Positions 20,446 through 29,478 of a stretch of DNA of 63,843 nucleotides are shown one piece after another; position 1 is the stretch's first letter; each line of letters starts with the position of its first letter. The DNA lies in the NCBI GenBank assembly GCA_021372245.1, contig JAJFUV010000075.1:1-63843 (forward strand), given 5' to 3'. Under the pieces are notes generated by a model that was not told the origin of the DNA, did no database searches, and worked only from the letters and a program-made list of their open reading frames with translations. Origin of the DNA: Terriglobales bacterium (GTDB taxonomy: Bacteria > Acidobacteriota > Terriglobia > Bryobacterales > Bryobacteraceae). Both the position numbers and the translations under genes were made by a program.

Positions 20446-20478
20446 AGGAGGCCCGGGCCGGGAGATCCCGGGCCTCCT
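20446..20478 (+). terminator. Strong GC hairpin downstream of TonB receptor
   Basis: A perfect 12-base inverted repeat, AGGAGGCCCGGG (20446-20457) and CCCGGGCCTCCT (20467-20478), with a 9-base loop. It begins ten bases after the receptor stop. No T-tract follows, so it may be a weak intrinsic terminator, a pause site or a 3'-end stabiliser rather than a full terminator. Confidence 0.6.
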
Positions 20479-20528
20479 CTCCATGCGCACACTCCAACAA
20501 GGAACGAACGTTACACGATAATGTAGTC

Positions 20529-21641
20529 ATGCTTCGACAATCGTGGCTCGCAATCGTGGTACTCGCGGCAGGTTACTCTCTTGCCTTGGCCTCCGACGTG
20601 GGTAAGGACTGGGGCGTCGAGAAGCAGTCCTGGATCGACCCGGTCACGGGCGTGCGCGTCTGGGAGATGACCGCCAACAAGGGCGTGGCAAACACGCTGT
20701 ATTTTCACTTCCCTAATTTCACTCACGACAGCCGCTACCTCCTGTTCACCTCCAACAGATCGGGTTCCAACCAGATCTACCGCATGTCCATCCCCGAGGG
20801 GCGCATCGTGCAGTTGACAGATACGGCCGGGGTGGGCGGCATCGGCCTGGTGCCGGATCACACCAATCCGCGGCGCATCTACTATCAGCGTGGGCATGAC
20901 ATTGTGGCGCTGGACGTGGAAGACTTCTCCGAGCACTTGGTGGGTACGGTGCCGGAACCGCACTTCGGTGGCTATCACCAGCCCACCCTCAGCGGCGACG
21001 GCAAGTGGATCACCGTGGGCCGGCAGATCGATCCCAAAACGTGGGAGGTCGGCTTGATGAGCACCGAAACGGGCCAATACAAGACCGTCATCCGCGTAGG
21101 ATTCCGCATCGGCCACATACAGCACAGTCCCACCGAGCCAGTGATCTTTTTCACATGGGAAACCAGCGGTTATGCACCGCAGCGCAGTTGGCTGGTGAAC
21201 ACGGATGGCACGGGCCTGCGGCCTTTCTATCAGCGCGTCGAGCGCAAGGACTGGTTCACGCCGCTGAAGGAATGGCTCACACATGAGGCCTGGATCATGG
21301 GCACCGGCGAAATGACCATGGTGAACGACCGCGTGGGCATGGTGATTGTGAACACCAACGGCATATCGCGCCTTGTGCGCGAAGGATGCTATTGGCACGG
21401 AGAAGCTCGGCCGGACGGCAAGTTCATCGTTACGGACGACTTCGACGGCCGGGTCTGGCTGACGGAGACGGCCACCGGCAGCACGCGCGTCCTGGCCACA
21501 GGCCTGCGTAAGCCCAAGGATGTTCACCTGCACCCCAGCTTCGATTGGTCGGGCCGCTACGTCATCTTCAACACGACCAGGAACCACAGGGCTGTTGGCT
21601 TGATTGATCTCAACGATCTGCCGGCGATGAACTGGCGTTGA
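20529..21641 (+). CDS. Oligogalacturonate-lyase-like secreted beta-propeller protein
   Basis: A 370-residue protein with a signal peptide (LAIVVLAAGYSLALA) and repeated WD40/TolB-like blades (FTHDSRYLLFTSNRSGSNQI, DGKWITVGRQ, DGKFIVTDDF, WSGRYVIFNT). The pattern WIDPVTGVRVWEMT with YFHFPNF is that of the PL22 oligogalacturonide lyase family, which splits unsaturated dimers from pectin using Mn and histidines. Several histidines (HFPNF, GGYHQPT, IGHIQHS, HEAW) are candidate ligands. It follows the TonB receptor with a hairpin between, so the two may form a small glycan-utilisation locus. The last 32 bases overlap the 3' end of hemCD on the other strand. Confidence 0.75.
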   Translation: MLRQSWLAIVVLAAGYSLALASDVGKDWGVEKQSWIDPVTGVRVWEMTANKGVANTLYFHFPNFTHDSRYLLFTSNRSGSNQIYRMSIPEGRIVQLTDTAGVGGIGLVPDHTNPRRIYYQRGHDIVALDVEDFSEHLVGTVPEPHFGGYHQPTLSGDGKWITVGRQIDPKTWEVGLMSTETGQYKTVIRVGFRIGHIQHSPTEPVIFFTWETSGYAPQRSWLVNTDGTGLRPFYQRVERKDWFTPLKEWLTHEAWIMGTGEMTMVNDRVGMVIVNTNGISRLVREGCYWHGEARPDGKFIVTDDFDGRVWLTETATGSTRVLATGLRKPKDVHLHPSFDWSGRYVIFNTTRNHRAVGLIDLNDLPAMNWR

Positions 21642-23274
21642 CGATGGCTTCCACCAGGCCGTCGGTGGTGTAAGTGGAGGCTTCGACATCCGCGGCGATT
21701 CCCAGCTTGCGCGCCGTGGCCGACGTCACTGGTCCGATGGAGGCCACGCGCACGCCATTGAGCGAGGCTACCCCCGCCGCCGAGACGAAATTCTTCACCG
21801 TCGAGGAACTGGTGAACGTGATCCAGTCCGGCCGCACGCCTTCGCGGAAGAGTTCGGCCGCGCGCGAGGCGGCGTCCGCGGGCACAGCGGTGCGATAGGC
21901 TTCAACGACTTCAACGTGCGCACCGAGGAGCCGCAACTCGTCCGGAACCACGTCGCGGGCAACGGCGGCGCGCGGTAACAGGATGCGCTTGCCGCGAAGA
22001 TCGATATCCGCGAATGCCGCCACGAGGCTCTCTGCCACGTACTTCTCCGGCATCAGGCTCACGCTGAGCCCCGCCTCTTCAGCAGCCTGCCGCGTTGCTG
22101 GGCCAATGGCGCAAATCGCGGCTCGCAACTCTGGCGCGCCTTGGCCCCGGCGCGAGGCAAACGCCCGCACGCCGTTCGCACTCGTGAAGATGATCCAATC
22201 GAACGTGCCGATCGTCATCAGGGCGCGCTCGAAAGGCGCTGGATCAGCCGGCGTCTGGATCTCTATAGTGGCTAGCTCGACCGCTTCGGCTCCGCGCGCG
22301 CGCAATTTCGCCGCCAAGTCGCCAGCCTGCTCCCGAGCCCTGGTCACCGCCACGCGCACTCCCAAGAGCGGCGAAGGCCCATAGACGGCTTCCAGAATCG
22401 CACGACCGCCAGCAGCCAGCAGTTCACGCGCCAACGCGGACCCAAGCAGCGACGCATCGGAGATGGTGCCCGACTTCTCTCCGCGCACGATGGAACGGCC
22501 GTCCGGCGAGGCCACAATAGCCGTCAGCTTGAGCGCGTCTGCATCCACCGTAGCGTGGCATCCAATGGGCACCTGGCAGCCGCCGCCGAGAGCCCCCAGC
22601 AGCGCACGCTCCGCCGTGACAGCGGCGCGCGTCACGGGATCGTTCAGGCGGCGTACAGTCCGGTGCGCGTCGCCATCGTCGTCGCGTGTCTCGATGGCCA
22701 GAGCGCCTTGCCCCACCGCCGGGCACATGACGCCGGCCGGAAGCAGTTCGCTGACGCGGTCGCCCCAGCCAAGACGCTTTAGCCCGGCCGCGGCCAACAG
22801 AATCGCGTCATACCGGCCTTCGGTCAATTTCCGGATCCTGGTATCCAAATTCCCGCGCAACGGCTCGAGAGTCAGGTCCGGCCGCAGCGCGTGCAGTTGC
22901 GCCGAGCGGCGCAGCGAACTGGTTCCCACGCGGGCACCCTGTGGCAGCGCGGCGAGCGTGCATCCCACCATGGCGTCCCGCGCGTCCTCGCGCGCAGGTA
23001 TGGCCGCCACCGTCAGGCCAACCGGCACTTCCGTAGGCAGGTCCTTCAGGCTGTGCACCGCCAGATCTACACGCCCATCGAGCAGCGCTTCTTCGATTTC
23101 CTTCGTGAACAGCCCCTTGGCGCCCACCTGTGCCAGGGGCACATCGGTGATCTTGTCGCCGGTGGTCTTGATGATCTCGATGCGCGTCTTGACGCCCAGT
23201 TCGGCCAGGCGCGCCGCCACCCACTTCGCCTGCCACAACGCCAGTTGAGAACCACGGGAGCCGATTACGAGCAT
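21610..23274 (-). CDS. hemC: Hydroxymethylbilane synthase-uroporphyrinogen-III synthase fusion (HemC-HemD)
   Basis: A 554-residue bifunctional enzyme for two successive tetrapyrrole steps: four porphobilinogens to hydroxymethylbilane, then ring closure to uroporphyrinogen III. The HemC part (1-300) shows IGSRGSQLALWQA, DLAVHSLKDLPTE, GTSSLRRSAQL, RGNLDTR and GGGCQVP, whose Cys233 carries the dipyrromethane cofactor. HemD (about 305-554) shows VAVTRAREQAGDLAAKLRA, FTSANGV, AIGPATRQAAEE and ASIGPVTSATARKLG. The ATG at 23274 gives the canonical HemC start with GGAG ten bases upstream. A TTG at 23283 overlaps the hemA stop but has its SD too close. It is third in the hemX-hemA-hemCD operon. Confidence 0.93.
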   Translation of the reverse strand: MLVIGSRGSQLALWQAKWVAARLAELGVKTRIEIIKTTGDKITDVPLAQVGAKGLFTKEIEEALLDGRVDLAVHSLKDLPTEVPVGLTVAAIPAREDARDAMVGCTLAALPQGARVGTSSLRRSAQLHALRPDLTLEPLRGNLDTRIRKLTEGRYDAILLAAAGLKRLGWGDRVSELLPAGVMCPAVGQGALAIETRDDDGDAHRTVRRLNDPVTRAAVTAERALLGALGGGCQVPIGCHATVDADALKLTAIVASPDGRSIVRGEKSGTISDASLLGSALARELLAAGGRAILEAVYGPSPLLGVRVAVTRAREQAGDLAAKLRARGAEAVELATIEIQTPADPAPFERALMTIGTFDWIIFTSANGVRAFASRRGQGAPELRAAICAIGPATRQAAEEAGLSVSLMPEKYVAESLVAAFADIDLRGKRILLPRAAVARDVVPDELRLLGAHVEVVEAYRTAVPADAASRAAELFREGVRPDWITFTSSSTVKNFVSAAGVASLNGVRVASIGPVTSATARKLGIAADVEASTYTTDGLVEAIVNASSSPADR

Positions 23275-23279
23275 GAGCG

Positions 23280-24545
23280 TCAATCTCCGAGCCGGAACAC
23301 GCGATGAATCAGGTCCACCAGGTGCAGTCCCTCGGGCCGCCCCGCGCTACGGCGCAGTTCGGAAATGGGACCGTGGGCCACCTTATTCACGATGCCGCGA
23401 GTGAGCGCATCGATCGCCTCTTCCTGCTGTGGAGTCAGCTCGCCCAGCTTCGAGCGCATGCGGGACACCTCACCTGCGCGAATCTGTTCGAGCTGTTCCT
23501 GCAGGCTCACAATCGTGGGGGTCACCTCGCCCGCGTGCAAGCGTCCCACCATGCGATCCACTTCGAGTGAGACGATGGCTTCGGCCTGGCCCGCTTCCTT
23601 GACCCGCTCCCGGCGGTTGGAATTCACCACGCGCTGGAGATCATCGATGTCGTAGAGGAATACGTTGTCGAGCTGGTTCACCGCGGGATCGATGTTGCGT
23701 GGCACCGCGATGTCGATGAGGAACATCGGACGGTTGCGCCGCGCTTCAAGCGCCCGGCGCACATCCTCCGGAGTGAGGATGTAGTGCGGCGCGCCGCTGG
23801 AGGCGATGAGGATGTCCATTTGGTGCAATCCGGCCGTGAAACGCGTGTAGTCGACGGTCACGCCGTCGAACAGGCGCGCGAGTTCCTCGGCGCGCTCCCG
23901 CGTGCGGTTGGTGACGTAAATGCCCGCCACGCCCGACCGGTGCAGATGCCGCGCGGCAAGCTCCGACATCTTCCCCGCCCCGACCACCATCACCTTCTTG
24001 CCATCGAGCGAGCCAAAGATCTGGCGCGCCAACTCCACCGCCGCGTAACTAACCGACACGGCGCTGCGCCCGATCTCCGTTTCCGAGCGGACTCGTTTGG
24101 CGACGCTGAAGGCGCGCGTGAGCATGGCGTCCAACGGACCGTCCAGCGCCCCTGCGGCTTTGGCCGCGGCGTAGGCGGCCTTAAGCTGCCCCAGGATTTG
24201 CGGCTCGCCGAGCACCATGGAATCCAGGCTGGAGGCGACGCGGAACAGATGGCGCACAGCCTCGCGGTCCTCGTGGTGGTAGAGGTACGGATCCGCCCAA
24301 CCGTGATCGAGCCCATGGCTGCGCTCCAGAAACCCGGTGGCAAGTGACACCGGGTCGCAGCCGTCCTCACTGGTCACGGCCACTTCCACACGGTTACACG
24401 TAGACAGGATCATCCCCTCTAGCAGGCCAGGCTCGCCCTTGAGCGCGCGCAGCGCTTCTCCGAGCGACTCCTCGCCGAAAGCCAGCCGTTCGCGGACTTC
24501 CAGCGACGCCGAGCGATGATTCAGCCCCGTGATCGCGAATCTCAT
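23280..24545 (-). CDS. hemA: Glutamyl-tRNA reductase
   Basis: A 421-residue enzyme that reduces glutamyl-tRNA(Glu) to glutamate-1-semialdehyde, the first step of C5-pathway heme synthesis. Family marks are GLNHRSASLEVRERLAF, the catalytic Cys50 in LSTCNRVE, GEPQILGQLKAAY, the NADPH site VMVVGAGKMSELAARHL and DIAVPRNIDP. The length is normal. The ATG at 24545 overlaps the upstream gene's TGA as ATGA, and MRFAITGLNH is the family start, so the longer reading from 24599 is rejected. The stop at 23280 overlaps a TTG upstream of hemCD. Confidence 0.95.
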   Translation of the reverse strand: MRFAITGLNHRSASLEVRERLAFGEESLGEALRALKGEPGLLEGMILSTCNRVEVAVTSEDGCDPVSLATGFLERSHGLDHGWADPYLYHHEDREAVRHLFRVASSLDSMVLGEPQILGQLKAAYAAAKAAGALDGPLDAMLTRAFSVAKRVRSETEIGRSAVSVSYAAVELARQIFGSLDGKKVMVVGAGKMSELAARHLHRSGVAGIYVTNRTRERAEELARLFDGVTVDYTRFTAGLHQMDILIASSGAPHYILTPEDVRRALEARRNRPMFLIDIAVPRNIDPAVNQLDNVFLYDIDDLQRVVNSNRRERVKEAGQAEAIVSLEVDRMVGRLHAGEVTPTIVSLQEQLEQIRAGEVSRMRSKLGELTPQQEEAIDALTRGIVNKVAHGPISELRRSAGRPEGLHLVDLIHRVFRLGD

Positions 24546-25360
24546 CGTGTAAACATCGGACGCAGACCCACATGTGCTGCCCAGGTCAGCGCCGAGCATC
24601 CCAGTACAACAATCGACATCACTGCGGCCTTACGCCCTCGCCACCCCGCAGAGACCCGCAGGAACACCAACAGCAGATAGAAGAACCAAGTCACCAGCGA
24701 GACGACGATCTTCGGTTCGGCAATCCATCGCGTGCCGCTTTCGATGAAAGCCCAAATGCTGCCCGCAATGACGGCCAGAGTGATCAGCAGGAACCCCGCG
24801 GTCATAGAAGTCGAGATCAACCCGTCCAACACGCCCAGCGGCGGCAGGCGGTCCAGCAACACACTCTCGCGCTTCCGCTTTAGCTGCCGCTCCTGGAGTA
24901 GGTAGGCTACCGACGCCGCGGCCATCAGGAGCATCGCCGCATAGCCGGCAAGCACCAGCGTGACATGGGCCAACAGCCAGGCGTCGCGCACCTTCGGATC
25001 GGGCCACGAACCGACTGGAGTGCCCAGCGCGCCCATCAGGGTCATCACGAACACCAGCGGAAACACGAACGCGCTCAATGTCTCCACGTGTTGCCGCAGA
25101 TAAACCAGCAGGTAGAGCAGGCCAATCAGATATGCGCACAGCGAGACGGACTCATAGAAATTATTGGCCGGGAAATGGCCGGTGTAAGCGGCTTCCTCCA
25201 CGATGGAGACGAAGTGGAGTGTAAGGCCGCCGCAGAAGGTGATGAACGCCAACCGGAAGAGCTTGGCGCGACGCTTCAAAATGGTAAGAATGGCATGGAT
25301 AAGTCCCACCGCATAGAGCACGGTGGCGACACGCAGCCATAAGGCGCTCATCTCATGCAT
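24542..25360 (-). CDS. hemX: HemX/CcsA-like membrane protein
   Basis: A 272-residue polytopic membrane protein of the CcsA/HemX family with about eight helices. It has NNFYESVSL and a region resembling the heme-handling WWD segment, but that motif is degenerate: GSIWAFIESGTRW then EPKIVVSLVTWF, where cytochrome-assembly CcsA has a tryptophan-rich WGxxWxWD. Position favours HemX, which in Bacillus is linked to hemA and influences glutamyl-tRNA reductase level. A cytochrome c biogenesis role is the alternative annotation. It is first in the operon and overlaps hemA by four bases. Confidence 0.8.
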   Translation of the reverse strand: MHEMSALWLRVATVLYAVGLIHAILTILKRRAKLFRLAFITFCGGLTLHFVSIVEEAAYTGHFPANNFYESVSLCAYLIGLLYLLVYLRQHVETLSAFVFPLVFVMTLMGALGTPVGSWPDPKVRDAWLLAHVTLVLAGYAAMLLMAAASVAYLLQERQLKRKRESVLLDRLPPLGVLDGLISTSMTAGFLLITLAVIAGSIWAFIESGTRWIAEPKIVVSLVTWFFYLLLVFLRVSAGWRGRKAAVMSIVVLGCSALTWAAHVGLRPMFTR

Positions 25361-25455
25361 GGTTGGAATTCCCGCTCCTCCAGCTTATGGGCGTCATCCC
25401 GCCGCCCGGCGCGAACTACCCTGCAATCATCAGTATATCGTGGCCGCGCCGGACT

Positions 25456-28185
25456 CTATCGTCTAAGCTCGGCTTCGACGGCGTCGAGTTCCTTGCCCGC
25501 CTCGGCCCACTTGCCTTGCGATACCAGGTCCCGGTAACGGCGGAAATGCCTGCGAACGGAATCGATGCGCGGATCCGGACCGGCGGCGGGCGCCGCTGCC
25601 GCGCCTGCCGCGGCTGTTGGCTTCGCGGTCATTCCTGCCAGCGCGCGCACGCTCACGCCCGACAGTTCCGCGATGGCCTGCTCATAGGTATCCGTGTAAA
25701 TTACCGTGTCGCCCATACCAAGGGCTATCTTCTTCAACTGCGGCATGCGGGCCTGGGCAGCTTGAATGTAGATCGGTTGAATGTAAATGAAGGTGTTCTC
25801 GATGGGCAAAACCAGCATCTGGCCGCGAATCACCTGAGAGCCCTGCTGGTTCCAAAGCGTCAGGTCCTTGGAGATGTTCTGGTCCTGACTGATCTTGGCT
25901 TCGATCTGCATGGGTCCGTAGATGAGCGCCTGCTTGGACAGCTTCAGAACCTCCAACTCGCCCAGGTGCTTCCCGTCGCAGCGGGCCACCATCACCCCGA
26001 TGAGGTTGTCTTTGCTGCGCGGCGTGAACGGGAGAAGCAAAAGGAACTCGGGCTGTTCCTCGCCCGGCAGAGTGGCCACTATATAAGTGGGCGTCATGCC
26101 CTTGGACTGCCCCGCTTCGCCGCCCGTGGTTCTCGGAACGTCCCACAAATCCTCCTTGTTATAGAAGGACTCCGGGTCCAGCATGTGGAAGGTGCGGTAG
26201 ATTTCGGCCTGCACACGGAACAAAGTTTCCGGGTAGCGTGCATGCACACGCAAGTCGGCCGGCATCTCCGAGGCCGGCGCAAGCAGCTTGGGGAACAGGC
26301 GCTGGTACGCACGGATGATGGGGTCGCTGGGGTCGAAGACATAGAGGCGCGTGGTGCCGTCGTAGGCGTCCACCGTGGCTTTCACGGAGTTGCGGATATA
26401 GTTAACCGAACCTACGCCCTCGATGCCGACGGCGCGCGAGTAAGGATGAACATCCGAGGTGGTGTACCCATCCGCCATCCACACCATGCGCCCGCTCGAA
26501 GTGAGCACCAGGTAAGGATCGCCGTCCCAGGTCACGAATCCGGCGAGTTCCGCCAGGCGCTCGCGGACCTTGCGGTGAATGATCATGCGGCTCTCCGGAG
26601 TGAACATGCCGGTGAGCAGGATCTTCCAATCGTTCTCGGCCAGGGCGGCGGCGAGACGGATGGGCAGGGAAGCTACGGGGAAGCCACCCACGCCTTCGTA
26701 ACGGTTGTGGACGTTCTCCGCGCCGGATGGATAGTTGAACTCCGGCTGTTTGGTCCGGACGAAAACAGGTTCGTGAAGCTGCTCGCCGAAATAGAGTTCC
26801 GGCCGCGTGAGTTTCAGGCTGGGGGTCTTCACCTCCGGCGGGGCGTCCTGGATGAACAACACCGGAAGGCCTTCGGGGGTGATGCGATTGGCTTCGGCCA
26901 CGACGGTGCCGTAGCCATGCGTGTAAACGAATTTCGAGTTTACCCAGCCGGCCTGCGCACCACCCACCTGGCGGATGTCGAGTTCGCGCGGCGTAAGGAG
27001 CAACTGGCGGAGCTGGCCGTCAATCATATAGCGATCAACGTCGCTATCCACAAAAACGTAATAGGGGCGGATCGCCTGGAGCTGCGTGACCGTGTCGTGG
27101 AAAGCCCGCCAATCCCAAAGACGGACATTGTCGAGCAAGGCCTTGTGCCGCGCTGGATCGACTTTGGATTCGAGCTTGGCATCGAAGTCGGTCTCCTTGA
27201 TCCGGCGATCGAGGCCGTATGCCGCCCGCGTGGCCGCGATGTGGCGTTGGACGTATTGCCGCTGCAGGGAGATCTCGTTCGGCTTCACATAGACGGCGTT
27301 GACCAACGGAGGCGCGATGCCCCGCACAACCAGGGCCAGCAGCATGGCCAAGGCGAGTTTCTTCCGCCCTACGGCCAAAAGAACCGCGGCGGCCACGGCG
27401 GCGGCCACGGCGAGCCACTGCAAAGGCAAGGTGATGTTCTGGCTCACGTAGTCCACGCCGACCAGGAAGCCGTGGTCGTCGTAGAGCATGGAATACCGGT
27501 CCAGGTAAAAGCGCACCGCCAGGGCCAACAAAAAGACGGCGCCGACGCTGCGCAGGAAAACGCTGTCCAGCGCGCGGCCGAGGCCCAATTCCTGAAGATC
27601 GAAAGTCCCCTCCTTGGTCCATTCAGGGAACCGTTCGCGAAGCTGCCAGAAGCGCGAGGCAAGAAAATAAACCACCCCGCTGAGTAGAATCAGCCCCAGC
27701 ACGAAGCGCAGCAGTTGGGAATAGAACGGAAGTTCAAACAAATAGAACGACAACGGGTGCGCGAAGACCGGATCGTGCCACGCGGTAGCTTCGGCGGGAA
27801 GGTTGCGCCCGCCGAAGAAACGGATTGCGGTCCAGGAGTCGATCGTCGCTACGCCGAGCAGGATGCCGAGCACGAGCAGAACCACCGTAGAGAGCTTGGC
27901 GTACAAAGGAACGCGCCGCAGGCCCGTCCCGGCGGCCTTCAGCGCGCGGGCGTGAACCCACCATAGAACGACAAAGGCCACCAACGCGGCGGCCAGCGCC
28001 GGAGCCATGCCGTAAAGCAGCATGCTGAACCAGGTGGGGACCTGGCCCATCTCCTTCCACCAGCAATAGTCGATGACGAAAGATCCGATGGTGCGAGCAC
28101 CAAGAAAGATCGCCAGCAAAACGACGATCAGCAGGATCATCCCGCCTTGGCGCCGCGATGGGGCACCGATCTCCGGATATGGCAT
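25456..28185 (-). CDS. UPF0182 family membrane protein
   Basis: A 909-residue protein of the UPF0182 family, function unknown. The first third holds about seven transmembrane helices (FVIDYCWWKEMGQVPTWFSM is a typical opening), and a large soluble part follows with family segments such as YVQRHIAATRAAYGLD and GGFPVASLPIRLA. The C-terminus is Ala-rich (AAAGAAAAPAAG), then charged. The start ATG is fixed by AAGGAGT at 28192-28198, six bases upstream and inside the end of pyrC. It therefore seems to be the last gene of the pyr operon, a linkage with no evident functional reason. Confidence 0.9.
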   Translation of the reverse strand: MPYPEIGAPSRRQGGMILLIVVLLAIFLGARTIGSFVIDYCWWKEMGQVPTWFSMLLYGMAPALAAALVAFVVLWWVHARALKAAGTGLRRVPLYAKLSTVVLLVLGILLGVATIDSWTAIRFFGGRNLPAEATAWHDPVFAHPLSFYLFELPFYSQLLRFVLGLILLSGVVYFLASRFWQLRERFPEWTKEGTFDLQELGLGRALDSVFLRSVGAVFLLALAVRFYLDRYSMLYDDHGFLVGVDYVSQNITLPLQWLAVAAAVAAAVLLAVGRKKLALAMLLALVVRGIAPPLVNAVYVKPNEISLQRQYVQRHIAATRAAYGLDRRIKETDFDAKLESKVDPARHKALLDNVRLWDWRAFHDTVTQLQAIRPYYVFVDSDVDRYMIDGQLRQLLLTPRELDIRQVGGAQAGWVNSKFVYTHGYGTVVAEANRITPEGLPVLFIQDAPPEVKTPSLKLTRPELYFGEQLHEPVFVRTKQPEFNYPSGAENVHNRYEGVGGFPVASLPIRLAAALAENDWKILLTGMFTPESRMIIHRKVRERLAELAGFVTWDGDPYLVLTSSGRMVWMADGYTTSDVHPYSRAVGIEGVGSVNYIRNSVKATVDAYDGTTRLYVFDPSDPIIRAYQRLFPKLLAPASEMPADLRVHARYPETLFRVQAEIYRTFHMLDPESFYNKEDLWDVPRTTGGEAGQSKGMTPTYIVATLPGEEQPEFLLLLPFTPRSKDNLIGVMVARCDGKHLGELEVLKLSKQALIYGPMQIEAKISQDQNISKDLTLWNQQGSQVIRGQMLVLPIENTFIYIQPIYIQAAQARMPQLKKIALGMGDTVIYTDTYEQAIAELSGVSVRALAGMTAKPTAAAGAAAAPAAGPDPRIDSVRRHFRRYRDLVSQGKWAEAGKELDAVEAELRR

Positions 28186-28186
28186 G

Positions 28187-29476
28187 TCAAGACTCCTTGT
28201 CGCGCGACCAGACGAACTTCCCGTTTACTATGGTGGCGACGGGCGCACCGCGGAAGGTGCGTCCGTTGAAAGGCGTGTTGCGGCTTTTCGAGAAAGAACG
28301 GTTCACGTCGTAGGTCCAAACCAGCTCGGGGTCGAACATCGTGATGTCCGCCACTGCGCCCGGCTTGAGCGTTCCGCGATCCAGCTTGAGGACGCGCGCG
28401 GGCCCCAGCGACATCAGTTCCACCAGGCGCATGAGCGGCATCTTGCCGGAATGCACTAGCACTTCCAGGGCCACGGCCAACGCCGTCTCGAGTCCGATGA
28501 TGCCGAACGGGCACCGCTCGAACTCCTGCATTTTCTCGCTGCCGGCGTGCGGTGCATGATCGGTGGCGATGGCGTCAATGGCGCCGGAAACCAGGCCGTC
28601 AACCACGCCGGCGACATCGTCGGCCGTGCGCAACGGCGGCTTCATCTTGAAGTTGCTGTCGTACGGCGGCATGGCGGCGTCGCACAAGGCCATGTGATGG
28701 GGAGTGGCTTCCGCGGTCACGTGGATACCGCGCGCCTTGGCCTCCGCCACCATCTGCACGCTGCGGCGCGTGGAAACGTGCGCCGCGTGAAAGTGCGCGC
28801 CAGTGGCTTCGGCCAGCAGAATATTGCGCGCCACCATGATGTCTTCCGAACACCCCGGAATGCCGCGCAGGCCGCACCGCACGCTTTCGAATCCCTCGTG
28901 CATGTCGCCGCCGGCGCTCAGATGCAGGTCTTCGCAGTGGTCGATAACCACCAAGTCCAGCTCACGCGCGAATTCCATGGCGCGGCGCATCACGCGGCTG
29001 TTCATCACCGGCCGGCCATCGTCCGAGATAGCGACGATTCCGGCGCTCTTCATCGATCCGTAGCCGGGCAGTTCCTCTCCGGCGCTCCCTTTGGTGATGG
29101 CGCCGATCGGCAGTACGTTCACCACGGCGAAGCGCCGGGCGCGGTCGATGATGTAGCTGGTAACGGTGGCGCTGTCGTTCACCGGCTCGCTGTTCGGCAT
29201 GGCGCAGATGGTGGTGAAACCGCCGGCTGCCGCCGCGCGCGAACCCGTTTCGATGGTTTCTACGTGCGCAAAACCAGGCTCACGCAAGTGCACGTGCATG
29301 TCGATGAAGCCAGGAGCTACGACCAGACCGCTCGCGTCGAAGACTTCCGAGCCACTCTCGCCGAGATTCCGTCCCACTGCGGCGATGCGCCCGTGATCCA
29401 CTAGTACATCCGCGATGCCGTCGCGCGAGGATGCCGGATCGACGACCCGTCCGTTCTTGAGAAGCGTTCTAGCCAT
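28187..29476 (-). CDS. pyrC: Dihydroorotase
   Basis: A 429-residue amidohydrolase cyclising N-carbamoyl-aspartate to dihydroorotate, the third step of pyrimidine synthesis. The zinc motif GFIDMHVHLREPG (His61, His63), the later VIDHCEDLHLS and AAHVSTRRSV histidines, and ATDHAPHAGSEK mark a class I enzyme. I use the ATG at 29476. A TTG at 29482 overlaps the pyrB stop as TTGA and has AAAGGA at better spacing, so it could be the real start, adding two residues. Third in pyrRBC. Confidence 0.94.
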   Translation of the reverse strand: MARTLLKNGRVVDPASSRDGIADVLVDHGRIAAVGRNLGESGSEVFDASGLVVAPGFIDMHVHLREPGFAHVETIETGSRAAAAGGFTTICAMPNSEPVNDSATVTSYIIDRARRFAVVNVLPIGAITKGSAGEELPGYGSMKSAGIVAISDDGRPVMNSRVMRRAMEFARELDLVVIDHCEDLHLSAGGDMHEGFESVRCGLRGIPGCSEDIMVARNILLAEATGAHFHAAHVSTRRSVQMVAEAKARGIHVTAEATPHHMALCDAAMPPYDSNFKMKPPLRTADDVAGVVDGLVSGAIDAIATDHAPHAGSEKMQEFERCPFGIIGLETALAVALEVLVHSGKMPLMRLVELMSLGPARVLKLDRGTLKPGAVADITMFDPELVWTYDVNRSFSKSRNTPFNGRTFRGAPVATIVNGKFVWSRDKES

Positions 29477-29478
29477 GG

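Noticed and set aside
25363..27687. A 774-codon open frame on the plus strand opposite the UPF0182 gene.
   Set aside because: GC-rich codon bias opens the antisense frame; the sequence is compositionally odd and shows no family motifs, while the minus-strand protein is a clear UPF0182 member.
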